Assembly (NCBI RefSeq): GCF_001421485.1
Contig: NZ_LMKK01000004.1
Location: 124,001 to 188,000 of the forward strand
DNA: 64,000 nt
Direction of reading: 5' to 3'
Source of the DNA: Agreia sp. Leaf210
GTDB lineage: Bacteria; Actinomycetota; Actinomycetes; Actinomycetales; Microbacteriaceae
The notes under the pieces are model-generated. The model had not been told where the DNA came from. It saw nothing but the letters and a program-made list of their open reading frames with translations, and did not search any database. How positions within the stretch are numbered: position 1 is the stretch's first letter; the number at the start of each line of letters is the position of its first letter. Shown here piece by piece: positions 32,778 through 41,217 of this stretch. The translations under genes and the position numbers were made by a program.

Positions 32778-33656
32778 ATGGACGGCATAGTTGCAATCAC
32801 GGGCGTGACCGGTGATGTGGGCGGCAAGACACTGGAGCTGCTCCGCGAAGCAGGTGTTCCCGTTCGCGCCATCGTGCGTCGACGAGAGCAGGCGGCCGCC
32901 CTCGCCTCGCGAGGAATCGAGGCCAGGGTCGCCGACCTCGGCGATCGGGCCGCCCTGACCGCCGCCCTCGACGGCGTCGATCAGCTCTTCCTCATCACGG
33001 CCGCTACCCGACGGCAGGCCGATCACGGCGCGATCGGCGTGTGGGCCGCCCGGCAGGCCGGGGTACGCGCCATCGTTCAGCTGTCCGGTGGCGATGCTGC
33101 TGAGCATTCACCGATGCCGTGGGCAAGCGCGGTCTGGGCCACCGATGCGCTCGTGCGTTCGAGCGGTCTCGCCTGGACGATCCTGCACCCATCTGCATTC
33201 ATGACCAACCTCGAGACGTCGGCGCCCGCATTCCGCCGCGGGCTCTTCCCGCAGACGATGGGACGGGGACGCATCGGGTGGATCGACACCAATGACATCG
33301 CCCGAGTCGCAACCCAGGTCCTTCGTGACGGAATTCACAACGGCGACGAGCCCATCCTGACTGGACCCCAGCTTCTCGACGGCCGTGGGGTGGCCCGAGC
33401 ATTGTCGACCGGCCTCGGCCGCCGCATCCGGTACGTGCACCTGCCCAGCCGTGTTTTCGCGCTGGTGCTTCGGCTGAGCGGAGTGCCGGCTTGGCAGGCG
33501 GAGGGCCTGCGACAGCAGTTCGGCCGCGTCGCCCGCCGGGGATTGGACGGAGTCGACATCCTCACGACAGACGTCGAGCGGATCACCGGGATCCCGGCTC
33601 GATCGATGTCAGAGTGGGCGCGTGACCGCCGTGCACTGCTGCTCGAGCAGAGCTGA
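32778..33656 (+). CDS. NmrA-like NAD(P)-binding oxidoreductase
   Basis: 292 residues of the atypical SDR/NmrA group: N-terminal IVAITGVTGDVGGKTLELL (TGxxGxxG), AIVRRREQAAAL (NADP-type Arg), LFLITAATRRQADHGAIGVWAARQAGVRAIVQLSG, and WTILHPSAFMTNL, the block that replaces YxxxK in this group. Similar proteins (QorB, NmrA) reduce quinones or sense redox state. The divergent MarR gene and the 20-bp palindrome suggest induction by a xenobiotic or quinone. Confidence 0.85.
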   Translation: MDGIVAITGVTGDVGGKTLELLREAGVPVRAIVRRREQAAALASRGIEARVADLGDRAALTAALDGVDQLFLITAATRRQADHGAIGVWAARQAGVRAIVQLSGGDAAEHSPMPWASAVWATDALVRSSGLAWTILHPSAFMTNLETSAPAFRRGLFPQTMGRGRIGWIDTNDIARVATQVLRDGIHNGDEPILTGPQLLDGRGVARALSTGLGRRIRYVHLPSRVFALVLRLSGVPAWQAEGLRQQFGRVARRGLDGVDILTTDVERITGIPARSMSEWARDRRALLLEQS

Positions 33657-33822
33657 CGCCGGAAGGGCACATGGAGGTGAAGCGCCTCCCCGCCATCGCT
33701 GCCTGCTTCGGAGTGCGCGTGCCGACAGTGGTTTCGACGTTTGTCGGGTGGCGGCATCCGGCCCCGCGAGTAACGTCTCGAGAGCGCGCATCTGCTCGCC
33801 ACTATCTCAGAACGGAGCTCTC

Positions 33823-33984
33823 GTGAGCCTGCCCAGCGACCCCAACCAAGACGGATTCGAGTTCGCCGGCGAACCGGCCGACGCCGACGCATCAGAAGCG
33901 ATTCTCAGCGAGCTCGACGACAGTGGCGACGACGCCGCAGAAGACGAGGCATCAACTCTCGATGACGTCGACACCCGCGAGTGA
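33823..33984 (+). CDS. Tiny acidic protein, 53 aa
   Basis: GTG at 33823 after ACGGAG. The product (SLPSDPNQDGFEFAGEPADADASEAILSEL...) has about one-third Asp/Glu and no hydrophobic core. It overlaps the following YoaK-type membrane gene by 23 bases. This is the third tiny acidic gene in the window. Function unknown. Confidence 0.45.
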   Translation: MSLPSDPNQDGFEFAGEPADADASEAILSELDDSGDDAAEDEASTLDDVDTRE

Positions 33985-34660
33985 GTCCGGCGGGCGCACC
34001 GTTCACGTCAGCCTGCTGCTGCTGTCGTTCGGTTCTGGCGCGGCCGACGCGTTCGCGTTCCTCGCGCTCGGCGGCATCTTCACCGCCAACATGACCGGCA
34101 ACCTCATCTTGAGCGGCATGTTCTCGAGGCCGGAGTTTCTGCAGACCTTCATCGGTTCCGTCACGGCGATTCTGGCCTTCGCCGCCTTTCTCTACCTCGG
34201 CTTCCGGCTGACGAGCGCGCATCGCCAGCCGACGAATTCGCCCCGCGCCACGACCTGGACTCATCTCTTGGTCGGCTCGATCGTGCTGCAGGCGATCGTT
34301 GTGCTGGTCTGGGTCTTCGGATGGGCCACGGCCCCGAACGGCCAGATTCTCGCGGTGGCGCTCGCGTCTGCGGCGCTGGCCCTGCAGACAGTCGCGGCCC
34401 GGCGCCTCTCGGATCGCTCCGGCGTCACGACCACCTACGTCACCGGCACGCTGACCAGCACGATGGAGTCCCTCGCCGAACGCAGCTCGTCTGGGCAGTT
34501 CATCCGGGTCCTCAGCATCCTCATGCTGCCGCTCGGGGCGATCTGCGAAACCGTCGTCATCGCATCCGCGAAGTGGGCCGGGCCGATGCTGCCGTGGGCG
34601 GTGGCCATCGCGGCGGCGGCCGCTCTCGTCGTCGCCGGGCGGGTCGTTCGCTCGGCATAG
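33962..34660 (+). CDS. YoaK/DUF1275 family membrane protein
   Basis: 232 residues from ATG 33962 (MTSTPASESGG...). Six hydrophobic segments and the family signature near the N-terminus: LLLLSFGSGAADAFAFLALGGIFTANMTGNLI. The second half holds ALASAALALQTVAARRLSDRSGVTTTYVTGTLTSTMESLAE. DUF1275 proteins are inner-membrane proteins of unknown transport role. Confidence 0.85.
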   Translation: MTSTPASESGGRTVHVSLLLLSFGSGAADAFAFLALGGIFTANMTGNLILSGMFSRPEFLQTFIGSVTAILAFAAFLYLGFRLTSAHRQPTNSPRATTWTHLLVGSIVLQAIVVLVWVFGWATAPNGQILAVALASAALALQTVAARRLSDRSGVTTTYVTGTLTSTMESLAERSSSGQFIRVLSILMLPLGAICETVVIASAKWAGPMLPWAVAIAAAAALVVAGRVVRSA

Positions 34661-34740
34661 TCAGAGGTTGCTCACTTCGTCGAACCGTCTCGCGACAACA
34701 GTGTGAGTGGCCGCCACGAGACCTTCTTTAGCCTGGCGGC

Positions 34741-35214
34741 ATGACGAATCCCCAGCACCGGCCATCTCCGGCCCCGGCTCCGGATGCGCCGAAGCCCGAC
34801 TATCGCACCTGGTCTGCGGTGTGGATGGTGTTCCTGGGCGGAGCCGTCGGAACCCTCGCCAGGGAGTCGCTCGACCTGATCACTCCGGCGCACAATCTGC
34901 CGCACACGACATTCATCATCAACGTGGTCGGCTCGTTCGCTCTCGCGGTGATCTATGCGCTCGTACAGCTGCGAGTCGAGACTCCGCCTACTCAACGCCG
35001 TCTCCGACTGCTCCTCGGCACGGGCTTTATGGGCGGCTTCACGACCTACAGTTCCTTCTCTGTCGCCGTCGCGACTGAGTCCGTGAGCGGTTCTGTGCGC
35101 GACGCGGCACTTCTCGCCGTCGCCAGCATCGTCATTGCCACCATCGCTGCCGTGACGGGCCGCTGCCTCGTCGAGACCTTCGTCACGCGGCCGCCATCTG
35201 GGAGCACCCGATGA
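34741..35214 (+). CDS. crcB: Fluoride channel subunit CrcB/FluC (1)
   Basis: 157 residues, four membrane helices. Fluc signatures: FLGGAVGTLARESL, TTFIINVVGSFALAVIYAL (pore Asn) and GTGFMGGFTTYSSFSVA. Forms a dual-topology fluoride-exporting channel; in many Gram-positives two different subunits pair. The second subunit overlaps by ATGA directly downstream. No fluoride riboswitch consensus is visible upstream. The hydrophilic N-terminal extension (about 20 residues, Pro-rich) is a little longer than usual. Confidence 0.88.
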   Translation: MTNPQHRPSPAPAPDAPKPDYRTWSAVWMVFLGGAVGTLARESLDLITPAHNLPHTTFIINVVGSFALAVIYALVQLRVETPPTQRRLRLLLGTGFMGGFTTYSSFSVAVATESVSGSVRDAALLAVASIVIATIAAVTGRCLVETFVTRPPSGSTR

Positions 35215-35582
35215 CCGATTTCTTACCGCTCACCGTGATCGCGATCACCGTCGCCGGTGGGCTCGGGGCCGTCGCTCGCCTCGTTCTCGGCGGAGCCATC
35301 CAGCAGGCGGTGCGCACGTCGTTCCCTATCGGCACCGTCGTCATCAACATCAGCGGGTCGTTCTTATTGGGACTCATCATGAGCTCGGCTCTCGCGTCGG
35401 CGGGCCCTGCGTGGCTCGCAATAGCGGGCACGGGATTCTGCGGCGGCTTCACGACCTTCAGCACGGCGAGCGTCGACAGCGCCGACCTGCTGCTCAAACA
35501 CAAATGGATGCCTGCGGCGATCTACGCCGTCGGCACGGCTCTCGCATCGTTCGGGGCGGCGGCGCTGGGGTATTCGATCTGA
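35211..35582 (+). CDS. crcB: Fluoride channel subunit CrcB/FluC (2)
   Basis: 123 residues: GGLGAVARLVLGGAIQ, FPIGTVVINISGSFLLGLIMS and GTGFCGGFTTFSTASVD. It is coupled to the first crcB by a 4-base overlap, so the heterodimer is made in step. Confidence 0.88.
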   Translation: MTDFLPLTVIAITVAGGLGAVARLVLGGAIQQAVRTSFPIGTVVINISGSFLLGLIMSSALASAGPAWLAIAGTGFCGGFTTFSTASVDSADLLLKHKWMPAAIYAVGTALASFGAAALGYSI

Positions 35583-35696
35583 CGAGGGCCACTCTCGATC
35601 GACGTCTTTTCGTCAAGCCGGGCGCCCGCTGGTCAGAACCTCGAGCATGACCAGTCAGACTTTCATTGTGGCCTGGTGCCCTCGAAAGGAATTGCT

Positions 35697-37607
35697 ATGA
35701 GCATGGAGAGCGCGGCCTGGAGCTCGCTGTACAAGATCTCGTCTGCCAGAGACGGCAAGCACGGCTTCTCCCGTGAGTCCGTGCGGCGCATCCTGACGTT
35801 CGCGGTGCCCTACCGGGCCAAGCTCGTGATCTTCATCGCCCTCTCCGTCGTGGGAGCCTTCCTCGCCGTCGCAACGCCGGTGCTCGCCGGCCAGGTGGTC
35901 AACGTCATCGTCGCCCGGGGCGCGGTCAACACGATCGTGTGGCTCGCCGTCGTCATCGCCCTCGTGGCCGTGGCCGACGCCGCCGTGTCGCTCGTGACGC
36001 GCTGGTACTCGGCACGAATCGGCGAAGGCGTGATCCTCGATCTGCGCACTGCCGTCTTCAACCACGTTCAGAAGATGCCGATCGCGTTCTTCACCCGCAC
36101 CCGCACCGGCGCCCTCGTGAGCCGCCTCAACAACGACGTGATCGGCGCTCAACAGGCCTTCAGCGGCACGCTCTCCGGGGTGGTCACCAACGTCGTTGCG
36201 CTGATCCTCACCCTGATCGTCATGCTCAGCACGTCGTGGCTCGTGACGATCCTGGCCGTGATCATGCTGCCCCTCTTCTTGATTCCTGCACGCCGCATGG
36301 GCAGCCGTCTCGCCGCGCTGCGCCGCGAGGCCGCCGACCACAACGCCGCGATGAGCACGCAGATGACCGAGCGCTTCTCGGCTCCCGGCGCCACCCTCGT
36401 GAAGCTGTTCGGCCGGCCCGACGACGAGGCCGAGGAGTTTCGCGTGCGCGCCGCCCGGGTGCGAGACATCGGTGTGCGCTCCGCGATGCTGCAGTTCGTC
36501 TTCGTCACCGCCCTGACGCTCGTCTCCGCTCTCGCCCTCGCGCTCGTCTACGGGCTCGGAGGCTTCCTCGCCCTCGCCGGCCAGCTCGACACCGGCGACG
36601 TGGTCACCCTGGCTCTGCTGCTCACCCGCCTCTACGTACCGCTGACCGGACTCGCGAGCGCCCGGGTCGAGATCATGAGCGCGGTGGTCAGCTTCGAGAG
36701 GGTCTTCGAGATTCTGGATCTCGAACCGCTCATCCAGGAGAAGGCCGACGCCGCATCCGTGCCCGACGGTCCGGTGTCTGTCGAGTTCGACGATGTGCGC
36801 TTCGCCTACCCGTCTGCCGACAAGGTGTCGCTCGCCTCGCTCGAAGAGGTCTCGACGCTCGACACCCGCGGTGGCGAGGAGGTTCTGCACGGTTTGTCCT
36901 TCAGGATCGAGCCGGGCCAGACCGTCGCCCTTGTCGGTACCTCCGGCGCGGGAAAGTCCACGATCGCGCAGCTGCTCTCGCGCCTCTACGACGTCGACAG
37001 CGGCGCCGTGCGTCTCGGGGGTACCGACGTGCGCGATGTCACCTTCGCCTCGATGCGGCACACCCTCGGCATGGTGACCCAAGACGGCCACCTCTTCCAC
37101 GAGACCATCCTCTCTAACCTGCGTCTCGCGAGGCCGGATGCATCCGACGACGACGTGTGGGACGCCGTGCGTCGCGCGCGACTCGAGCCGCTCATCCGGT
37201 CGCTGCCCGACCAGCTCGACACCATGGTCGGCGAGCGGGGCTACCGGCTGTCGGGCGGTGAGCGCCAGAGGATGACCATCGCGAGACTCCTGCTCGCCCA
37301 GCCACGGGTCGTCATCCTCGACGAGGCCACGGCGGCGCTGGACTCGACCTCGGAGGCTGCCGTGCAGGCGGCCCTCAGCGAGGCGCTCGAGGGACGCACG
37401 GCGATGGTGATCGCACACCGCCTCTCCACGATCCGCAGTGCAGACCAGATTCTCGTGATCGAGGATGGCTCGATCGTGGAGCGGGGAACGCACGAGGAGC
37501 TGCTGGCTGCAGGCGGGCGGTATGAGGAGCTGCACCGCACCCAGTTCGCGGTGCAGAAGAACGTCGCGGCCGACGAGGACGTTCCGACCGCGCCCTCAGT
37601 CGACTGA
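35697..37607 (+). CDS. ABC exporter: fused membrane and ATPase domains
   Basis: I use ATG 35697 with AAGGA at 35686 (636 aa). A type I exporter membrane domain of six helices (about residues 25-325) includes NHVQKMPIAFFTRTRTGALVSRLNNDV, the coupling helix region. The nucleotide-binding domain (about 355-600) has Walker A GTSGAGKST, signature LSGGERQR, Walker B VVILDEA and the H-loop AHRLSTI. It probably works as a homodimer, exporting a lipid, drug or peptide. An Ig-like acidic insert (SADKVSLASLEEVSTLDTRGGEEV) sits just before Walker A. The substrate is unknown. Confidence 0.9.
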   Translation: MSMESAAWSSLYKISSARDGKHGFSRESVRRILTFAVPYRAKLVIFIALSVVGAFLAVATPVLAGQVVNVIVARGAVNTIVWLAVVIALVAVADAAVSLVTRWYSARIGEGVILDLRTAVFNHVQKMPIAFFTRTRTGALVSRLNNDVIGAQQAFSGTLSGVVTNVVALILTLIVMLSTSWLVTILAVIMLPLFLIPARRMGSRLAALRREAADHNAAMSTQMTERFSAPGATLVKLFGRPDDEAEEFRVRAARVRDIGVRSAMLQFVFVTALTLVSALALALVYGLGGFLALAGQLDTGDVVTLALLLTRLYVPLTGLASARVEIMSAVVSFERVFEILDLEPLIQEKADAASVPDGPVSVEFDDVRFAYPSADKVSLASLEEVSTLDTRGGEEVLHGLSFRIEPGQTVALVGTSGAGKSTIAQLLSRLYDVDSGAVRLGGTDVRDVTFASMRHTLGMVTQDGHLFHETILSNLRLARPDASDDDVWDAVRRARLEPLIRSLPDQLDTMVGERGYRLSGGERQRMTIARLLLAQPRVVILDEATAALDSTSEAAVQAALSEALEGRTAMVIAHRLSTIRSADQILVIEDGSIVERGTHEELLAAGGRYEELHRTQFAVQKNVAADEDVPTAPSVD

Positions 37608-37622
37608 CGGACATAAACGACC

Positions 37623-37650
37623 CATAGCCGTCTCATAGCGAGCCCATAGC
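37623..37650 (+). promoter_or_regulatory. Three CATAGC direct repeats phased every 11 bp
   Basis: CATAGC occurs at 37623, 37634 and 37645, exactly one helical turn apart, about 60 bp upstream of the dioxygenase start. Phased direct repeats of this kind are typical sites for OmpR/PhoB-type response regulators. Confidence 0.55.
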
Positions 37651-37707
37651 GCTGCCACGAAGACTGACGCCATCGAAACAATCGAACGTCTACTCCGAGA
37701 GGCAGTC

Positions 37708-38706
37708 ATGAGCACAATCCCCGAACCCGAACTCACCCCGCACGGGCCGGCCTACGAGGGTCGTCTGCTCGATCGCGCAGACGAAGAGGTCGTCGACCAG
37801 GGTGTCGCGTTCGATATGAGAACACTCGTCAGCCGCCGTGTCGTTCTGAGCCTGCTCGGCCTCGGCGCCGGCGCGGTTGCTCTCGCCGCGTGCTCGAGTA
37901 CCGGCTCCAACTCCGGCAGCTCCTCGAGCACGCCCACCACCGTCACCTCGGGTACGGCGGCATCCACCACGGCCGCATCGGCAGACGTGTCGGGCAGCGA
38001 GATCCCCGACGAGACCGCGGGCCCGTACCCCGGCGACGGCTCGAACGGCGCCGATGTGCTCGAGCAGTCGGGCATCGTGCGCAGCGACATCCGCTCGAGC
38101 ATCGGCAGTGCGACCACCGCCGCCGGCGTGCCGGTAGCCCTGTCACTGACGATCCTCGATATGGCCAACGACAACGCGCCGTTCGCGAACGTCGCCGTCT
38201 ACGTGTGGCATTGCGATGCCGACGGCAACTATTCGATGTACTCGTCCGGGGTCGAGAACGAGACCTACCTCCGCGGGGTGCAGGTCGCCGACAGCGCCGG
38301 AACCGTGACCTTCGCCTCGATCTTCCCCGCCTGCTACAGCGGCCGCTGGCCGCATATCCACTTCGAGGTCTACCCGACGATCGCCGACATCTCAGACTCT
38401 GCCAACGCCATCTCGACGTCGCAGGTAGCCCTCCCGCAGGCGGCATGCGAGACGGTCTACGCCCTCGATGGATATAGCGGCTCGACCGCAAACCTCTCGC
38501 AGGTCAGCCTCGACTCCGACAACGTCTTCGGCGACGACGGTGGCGCCCTTCAATTGGCAACCGTGACCGGCGACGCCTCCTCCGGCTACCACGTCGCACT
38601 CACCGTTCGCGTCGACACCACCACCGCACCCACGGCGGGCGCCGCGCCCAGCGGCGGTGCCGGCGGGGGACCAGGCGGCTCCGGTGCCGGAACACGACCC
38701 AGCTAG
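37708..38706 (+). CDS. Tat-exported intradiol ring-cleavage dioxygenase-like lipoprotein
   Basis: 332 residues. An unusual leader of about 40 residues precedes the twin-arginine signal SRRVVLSLLGLGAGAVALAACSS, whose Cys suggests lipidation. After a Ser/Thr linker comes an intradiol dioxygenase-like core: EIPDETAGPYPGDGSN, PVALSLTILD...FANVAVYVWHCDADGNYSMY, LRGVQ...FASIFPACYSGRWPHIHFEV, with the Tyr and His residues that ligate Fe(III) in this family. The C-terminus is Gly/Ala/Pro-rich. Secreted members of this family are common in actinobacteria and their substrates are largely unknown. tatA-tatC-tatB genes follow immediately. Confidence 0.82.
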   Translation: MSTIPEPELTPHGPAYEGRLLDRADEEVVDQGVAFDMRTLVSRRVVLSLLGLGAGAVALAACSSTGSNSGSSSSTPTTVTSGTAASTTAASADVSGSEIPDETAGPYPGDGSNGADVLEQSGIVRSDIRSSIGSATTAAGVPVALSLTILDMANDNAPFANVAVYVWHCDADGNYSMYSSGVENETYLRGVQVADSAGTVTFASIFPACYSGRWPHIHFEVYPTIADISDSANAISTSQVALPQAACETVYALDGYSGSTANLSQVSLDSDNVFGDDGGALQLATVTGDASSGYHVALTVRVDTTTAPTAGAAPSGGAGGGPGGSGAGTRPS

Positions 38707-38745
38707 TCGACACATCCACTCATCACAATAGAAAGAAGGCACCCC

Positions 38746-38922
38746 ATGGGACTGCTGCAGAATCTCACCGGATGGCACGCGCTCATCCTCCTCGCCGTCG
38801 TCTTGCTCTTCTTCGGCGCAAGCAAGCTGCCGGCTCTCGCGAAGAGCGTCGGTCAATCGGCACGCATCCTCAAAGCGGAGACCCGCGACGTCGAGTCACC
38901 CGCTCCCGCAGACAGGCTCTGA
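38746..38922 (+). CDS. tatA: Sec-independent translocase subunit TatA
   Basis: 58 residues. GWHALILLAVVLLFFGASKLPALAKSVGQSARILKAE is the standard TatA membrane helix followed by the FG..KLP hinge and amphipathic helix. It is short but complete. It lies 40 bp after the dioxygenase and 3 bp before tatC. Confidence 0.85.
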   Translation: MGLLQNLTGWHALILLAVVLLFFGASKLPALAKSVGQSARILKAETRDVESPAPADRL

Positions 38923-38924
38923 GG

Positions 38925-39734
38925 GTGCGTGCTTCTCGCGGCGGCAGGCCCGACCGGGGCAGGATGACGCTGATCGAGCATCTGCGGGAAGCACGCACGC
39001 GTCTCTTCCGCATCCTGCTCGCGCTGCTCGTCGCGTCTGTCGCCGGCTACTTTCTCAGCGATCAGATCCTGGCTATCCTCCGCACCCCCATCGCCGCACT
39101 CGCCGAATCGCGCAACGCCAGCCTGAACTTCGACAGCATCAGCGGCGCTTTCGATCTGAAGTTGCGGATCGCCGTCCTCGCCGGAGCGGCGTTGTCGAGC
39201 CCGATCTGGCTGCAGCAGCTCTTCGGATTCTTCCTACCCGGACTCACACGCCGCGAGAAGAAGTACGCTGCGGGTTTCCTCCTCGCGGCCGTTCCGCTGT
39301 TCGTGATCGGATGCGCCACGGGTTTTCTCCTCTTCCCTCACGTCGTGGAATTGCTGGCAAGCATCGCCCCTGCCGACGACAGCACCCTGCTCGCGGCCTC
39401 GTACTACGTCGACTTCGTGATGAAGCTCGTCATCGCCGTCGGCATCGCCTTCGTGCTGCCCGTCTTCGTGGTCGCGCTGAATGCCGTCGGCGTTCTCGCC
39501 GGGGCCACCGTCGTGAAGAGCTGGCGGGTGGTGCTTCTCGGCATCCTGACATTCAGCGCCATCGCGACACCCTCGGCCGACATCGCCACCATGTTTCTCT
39601 TGGCAGCCCCCATGACGGCTCTGTTCGCGGCCGCTGCACTGATCGCTGTGTTGCACGACCGTGCCCGGGCGCGACGGACACGTCAGTCGGCGACCGTCGA
39701 ATCTCTGCCCGATCTCACCTTCGTCAACGCCTGA
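38925..39734 (+). CDS. tatC: Twin-arginine translocase subunit TatC
   Basis: Six membrane helices and the TatC N-terminal block GRMTLIEHLREARTRLFRI, which includes the conserved Glu (EHLrE) that contacts signal peptides. The region ..FFLPGLTRREKKY..., then GFLLFPHVVELL, is also typical. I start at GTG 38925, just after tatA, because TatC normally has a short basic leader; ATG 38964 is the alternative and would remove 13 residues. It should recognise RR signals and recruit TatA/TatB. Confidence 0.85.
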   Translation: MRASRGGRPDRGRMTLIEHLREARTRLFRILLALLVASVAGYFLSDQILAILRTPIAALAESRNASLNFDSISGAFDLKLRIAVLAGAALSSPIWLQQLFGFFLPGLTRREKKYAAGFLLAAVPLFVIGCATGFLLFPHVVELLASIAPADDSTLLAASYYVDFVMKLVIAVGIAFVLPVFVVALNAVGVLAGATVVKSWRVVLLGILTFSAIATPSADIATMFLLAAPMTALFAAAALIAVLHDRARARRTRQSATVESLPDLTFVNA

Positions 39735-39764
39735 CGCGGGCTGATCCCAAGAACGGAGCATCGC

Positions 39765-40136
39765 ATGCTGGGACTCAGTCTCGACAAGATCATCGTGATC
39801 GCTGTAACCGCCGCGATCATCATCGGACCCGAACGCGTGCCTCTCTATGCGCAGAAGTTAGCCGCGCTCGTCGTGTCTCTCCGCGCGTTCGTCGACTCCG
39901 CGAAGGCGAGAGCAAGCCAAGAGCTCGGGCCGGACTTCGATCTGGCCGAGTGGAAACGGCTCGACCCCCGACAATACGATCCCCGACGCATCGTGCTCGA
40001 TGCACTGGCCGACGAGGTCTCGTCGTCATCAAACGAAGGTTTCCAGTCCGCCGCGGCACCGGGCTGGCAGTCAGCGCTGCTCTCCAGAGTGGGCACACGC
40101 GATAAGGACGACGCGCCTCGCCCTTCCGGCGACTGA
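39765..40136 (+). CDS. tatB: TatB-like subunit
   Basis: 123 residues: LDKIIVIAVTAAIIIGPERVPLYAQKLAALVVSLRAFVDSAKARASQELGPDFD. One N-terminal helix, the GPE.vP hinge and a long amphipathic helix, with EL.pD.dl..wk as in actinobacterial TatB. The C-terminal tail is disordered. With TatC it forms the receptor complex. It completes a compact A-C-B set beside one obvious substrate. Confidence 0.78.
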   Translation: MLGLSLDKIIVIAVTAAIIIGPERVPLYAQKLAALVVSLRAFVDSAKARASQELGPDFDLAEWKRLDPRQYDPRRIVLDALADEVSSSSNEGFQSAAAPGWQSALLSRVGTRDKDDAPRPSGD

Positions 40137-40250
40137 CCCGCGAGTCAGGCGCAAAAACTTCGGCCCCGCCTTGAAGACGCTGAGTGCACGCCGCTAAAGC
40201 CGCCGTCAGGCATCCGGCACCAAGGCGCCGACCGTACGATCATCTTGCTC

Positions 40251-40262
40251 AGACGATCGTCT
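40251..40262. promoter_or_regulatory. 12-bp perfect palindrome upstream of the YrdC-family gene
   Basis: AGACGATCGTCT is fully self-complementary and lies about 60 bp before the gene. It could be a regulator site; no candidate regulator is adjacent. Confidence 0.3.
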
Positions 40263-40322
40263 AGTGAGATCGACTGGGCGAAGACCATAATTCACCGCGT
40301 CACGATCATTGAACGGAACCCG

Positions 40323-41102
40323 ATGAGCACCACACCCATCCACTGGACTGGCGGCACGCCGACCGAGGCAGTCGACCTGCTGTCGGGCGAGGGCGGCATC
40401 GCCGTCGTGGCCACGAAGGTCGGCTACATCATCATGACGAGCGACAAAGAGGGTCTCGAGCGCAAGTTCGACGCCAAGGAGCGCAACCGCAACAAGCCGG
40501 GCGTCGTGCTGGTCAGCTCCCTCGAGATGCTGCGCAAGCTGGCCCAGCTCACTCCCGAGATCGACTCGCTCTACGAGCGCTGCTGGAATGAAGACGTGCT
40601 GCTGGGATGCATCCTGCCCTGGAGCGAATCGGGCAAGGCGTCGCTGCCCGCCGACGGTTCAGACGAGCTCATGATGGACACCCGGGGCACGTCGTGCTTC
40701 GTCATCAAGTTCGGACTACCCGCAGAGAACACGGCCCGCGAGCTCTACGAGAAGCACGGAAAGATCGCCTTCGCCAGCTCGGCGAACCCCTCGGGCAAGG
40801 GCAACCGGGGCCTCGTCGAGGGAATCGGCGAGCGCATCTTCGAGGCTGCCGACGTGATCATCGAGGCCGACGACTACGTCGCGTCGATCCAGCCCGACAA
40901 GGATGCCGACAGCCGCTACGAGCAGGGCGTCATGGTCTCGATGGTCGATGTGTTCGGCACCCTCGTGCCCGAGCAGGACGGTCAGCGATCGATCACACCC
41001 GCACCGACGCTCATCCGCAAGGGACTGGCGGTCGATCGCATCATGTCGCTGCTGGCCGACACATTCTCGAGCTGGGACTACCGCCAGGGCGAGTACTACT
41101 GA
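40323..41102 (+). CDS. Sua5/YciO/YrdC-family protein (threonylcarbamoyl-AMP synthase-like)
   Basis: I use ATG 40323 (MSTTPIHWTGG..., 259 aa). The YrdC core is seen as AVDLLSGEGGIAVVATKVGYIIMTSDKEGLERKFDAKERNRNKPGVVLVSSLEML, then a central part with GTSCFVIKFGLP and GKIAFASSANPSGKGNRG, where S.N.sG is the nucleotide site. True TsaC/Sua5 makes threonylcarbamoyl-AMP for tRNA t6A. The KxR..R.K. signature is changed here, so a YciO-type relative with another substrate is possible. It is followed by a terminator-like hairpin. Confidence 0.75.
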   Translation: MSTTPIHWTGGTPTEAVDLLSGEGGIAVVATKVGYIIMTSDKEGLERKFDAKERNRNKPGVVLVSSLEMLRKLAQLTPEIDSLYERCWNEDVLLGCILPWSESGKASLPADGSDELMMDTRGTSCFVIKFGLPAENTARELYEKHGKIAFASSANPSGKGNRGLVEGIGERIFEAADVIIEADDYVASIQPDKDADSRYEQGVMVSMVDVFGTLVPEQDGQRSITPAPTLIRKGLAVDRIMSLLADTFSSWDYRQGEYY

Positions 41103-41113
41103 CCCCGGCTCGA

Positions 41114-41160
41114 AAACGAGGTGCCGGCCGGGTGCGCGCCTGGTCGGCACCTCACGTTTC
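41114..41160 (+). terminator. Terminator-like hairpin after the YrdC-family gene
   Basis: GAGGTGCCG at 41118-41126 pairs perfectly with CGGCACCTC at 41145-41153, flanked by AAAC/GTTT. The stem is strong and ends close to CGTTTCTCG. Confidence 0.65.
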
Positions 41161-41182
41161 TCGCCCAGTTCATCCTTGGCTA

Positions 41183-41211
41183 TTGACGTTAGCTAAATAG
41201 GAATGCATACT
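41183..41211 (+). promoter_or_regulatory. Sigma-70-type promoter for a probably leaderless hydrolase transcript
   Basis: TTGACG (41183-41188), a 17-base spacer and CATACT (41206-41211) place the start of transcription near 41218, the A of the hydrolase ATG. TTAGCTAA, an 8-bp palindrome at 41189-41196, sits in the spacer and may be bound by the TetR protein encoded downstream. Confidence 0.6.
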
Positions 41212-41217
41212 AGCCAC

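Noticed and set aside
35655-37535. 626-codon minus-strand frame opposite the ABC exporter
   Set aside because: Composition (His, Glu, Gly, Arg rich) is typical of antisense of a GC-rich gene; the plus strand has Walker A, signature and Walker B.
38772-38963. Long N-terminal extension of the tatC frame
   Set aside because: It is the tatA gene read in another frame; TatA at 38746-38922 is clearly coding.
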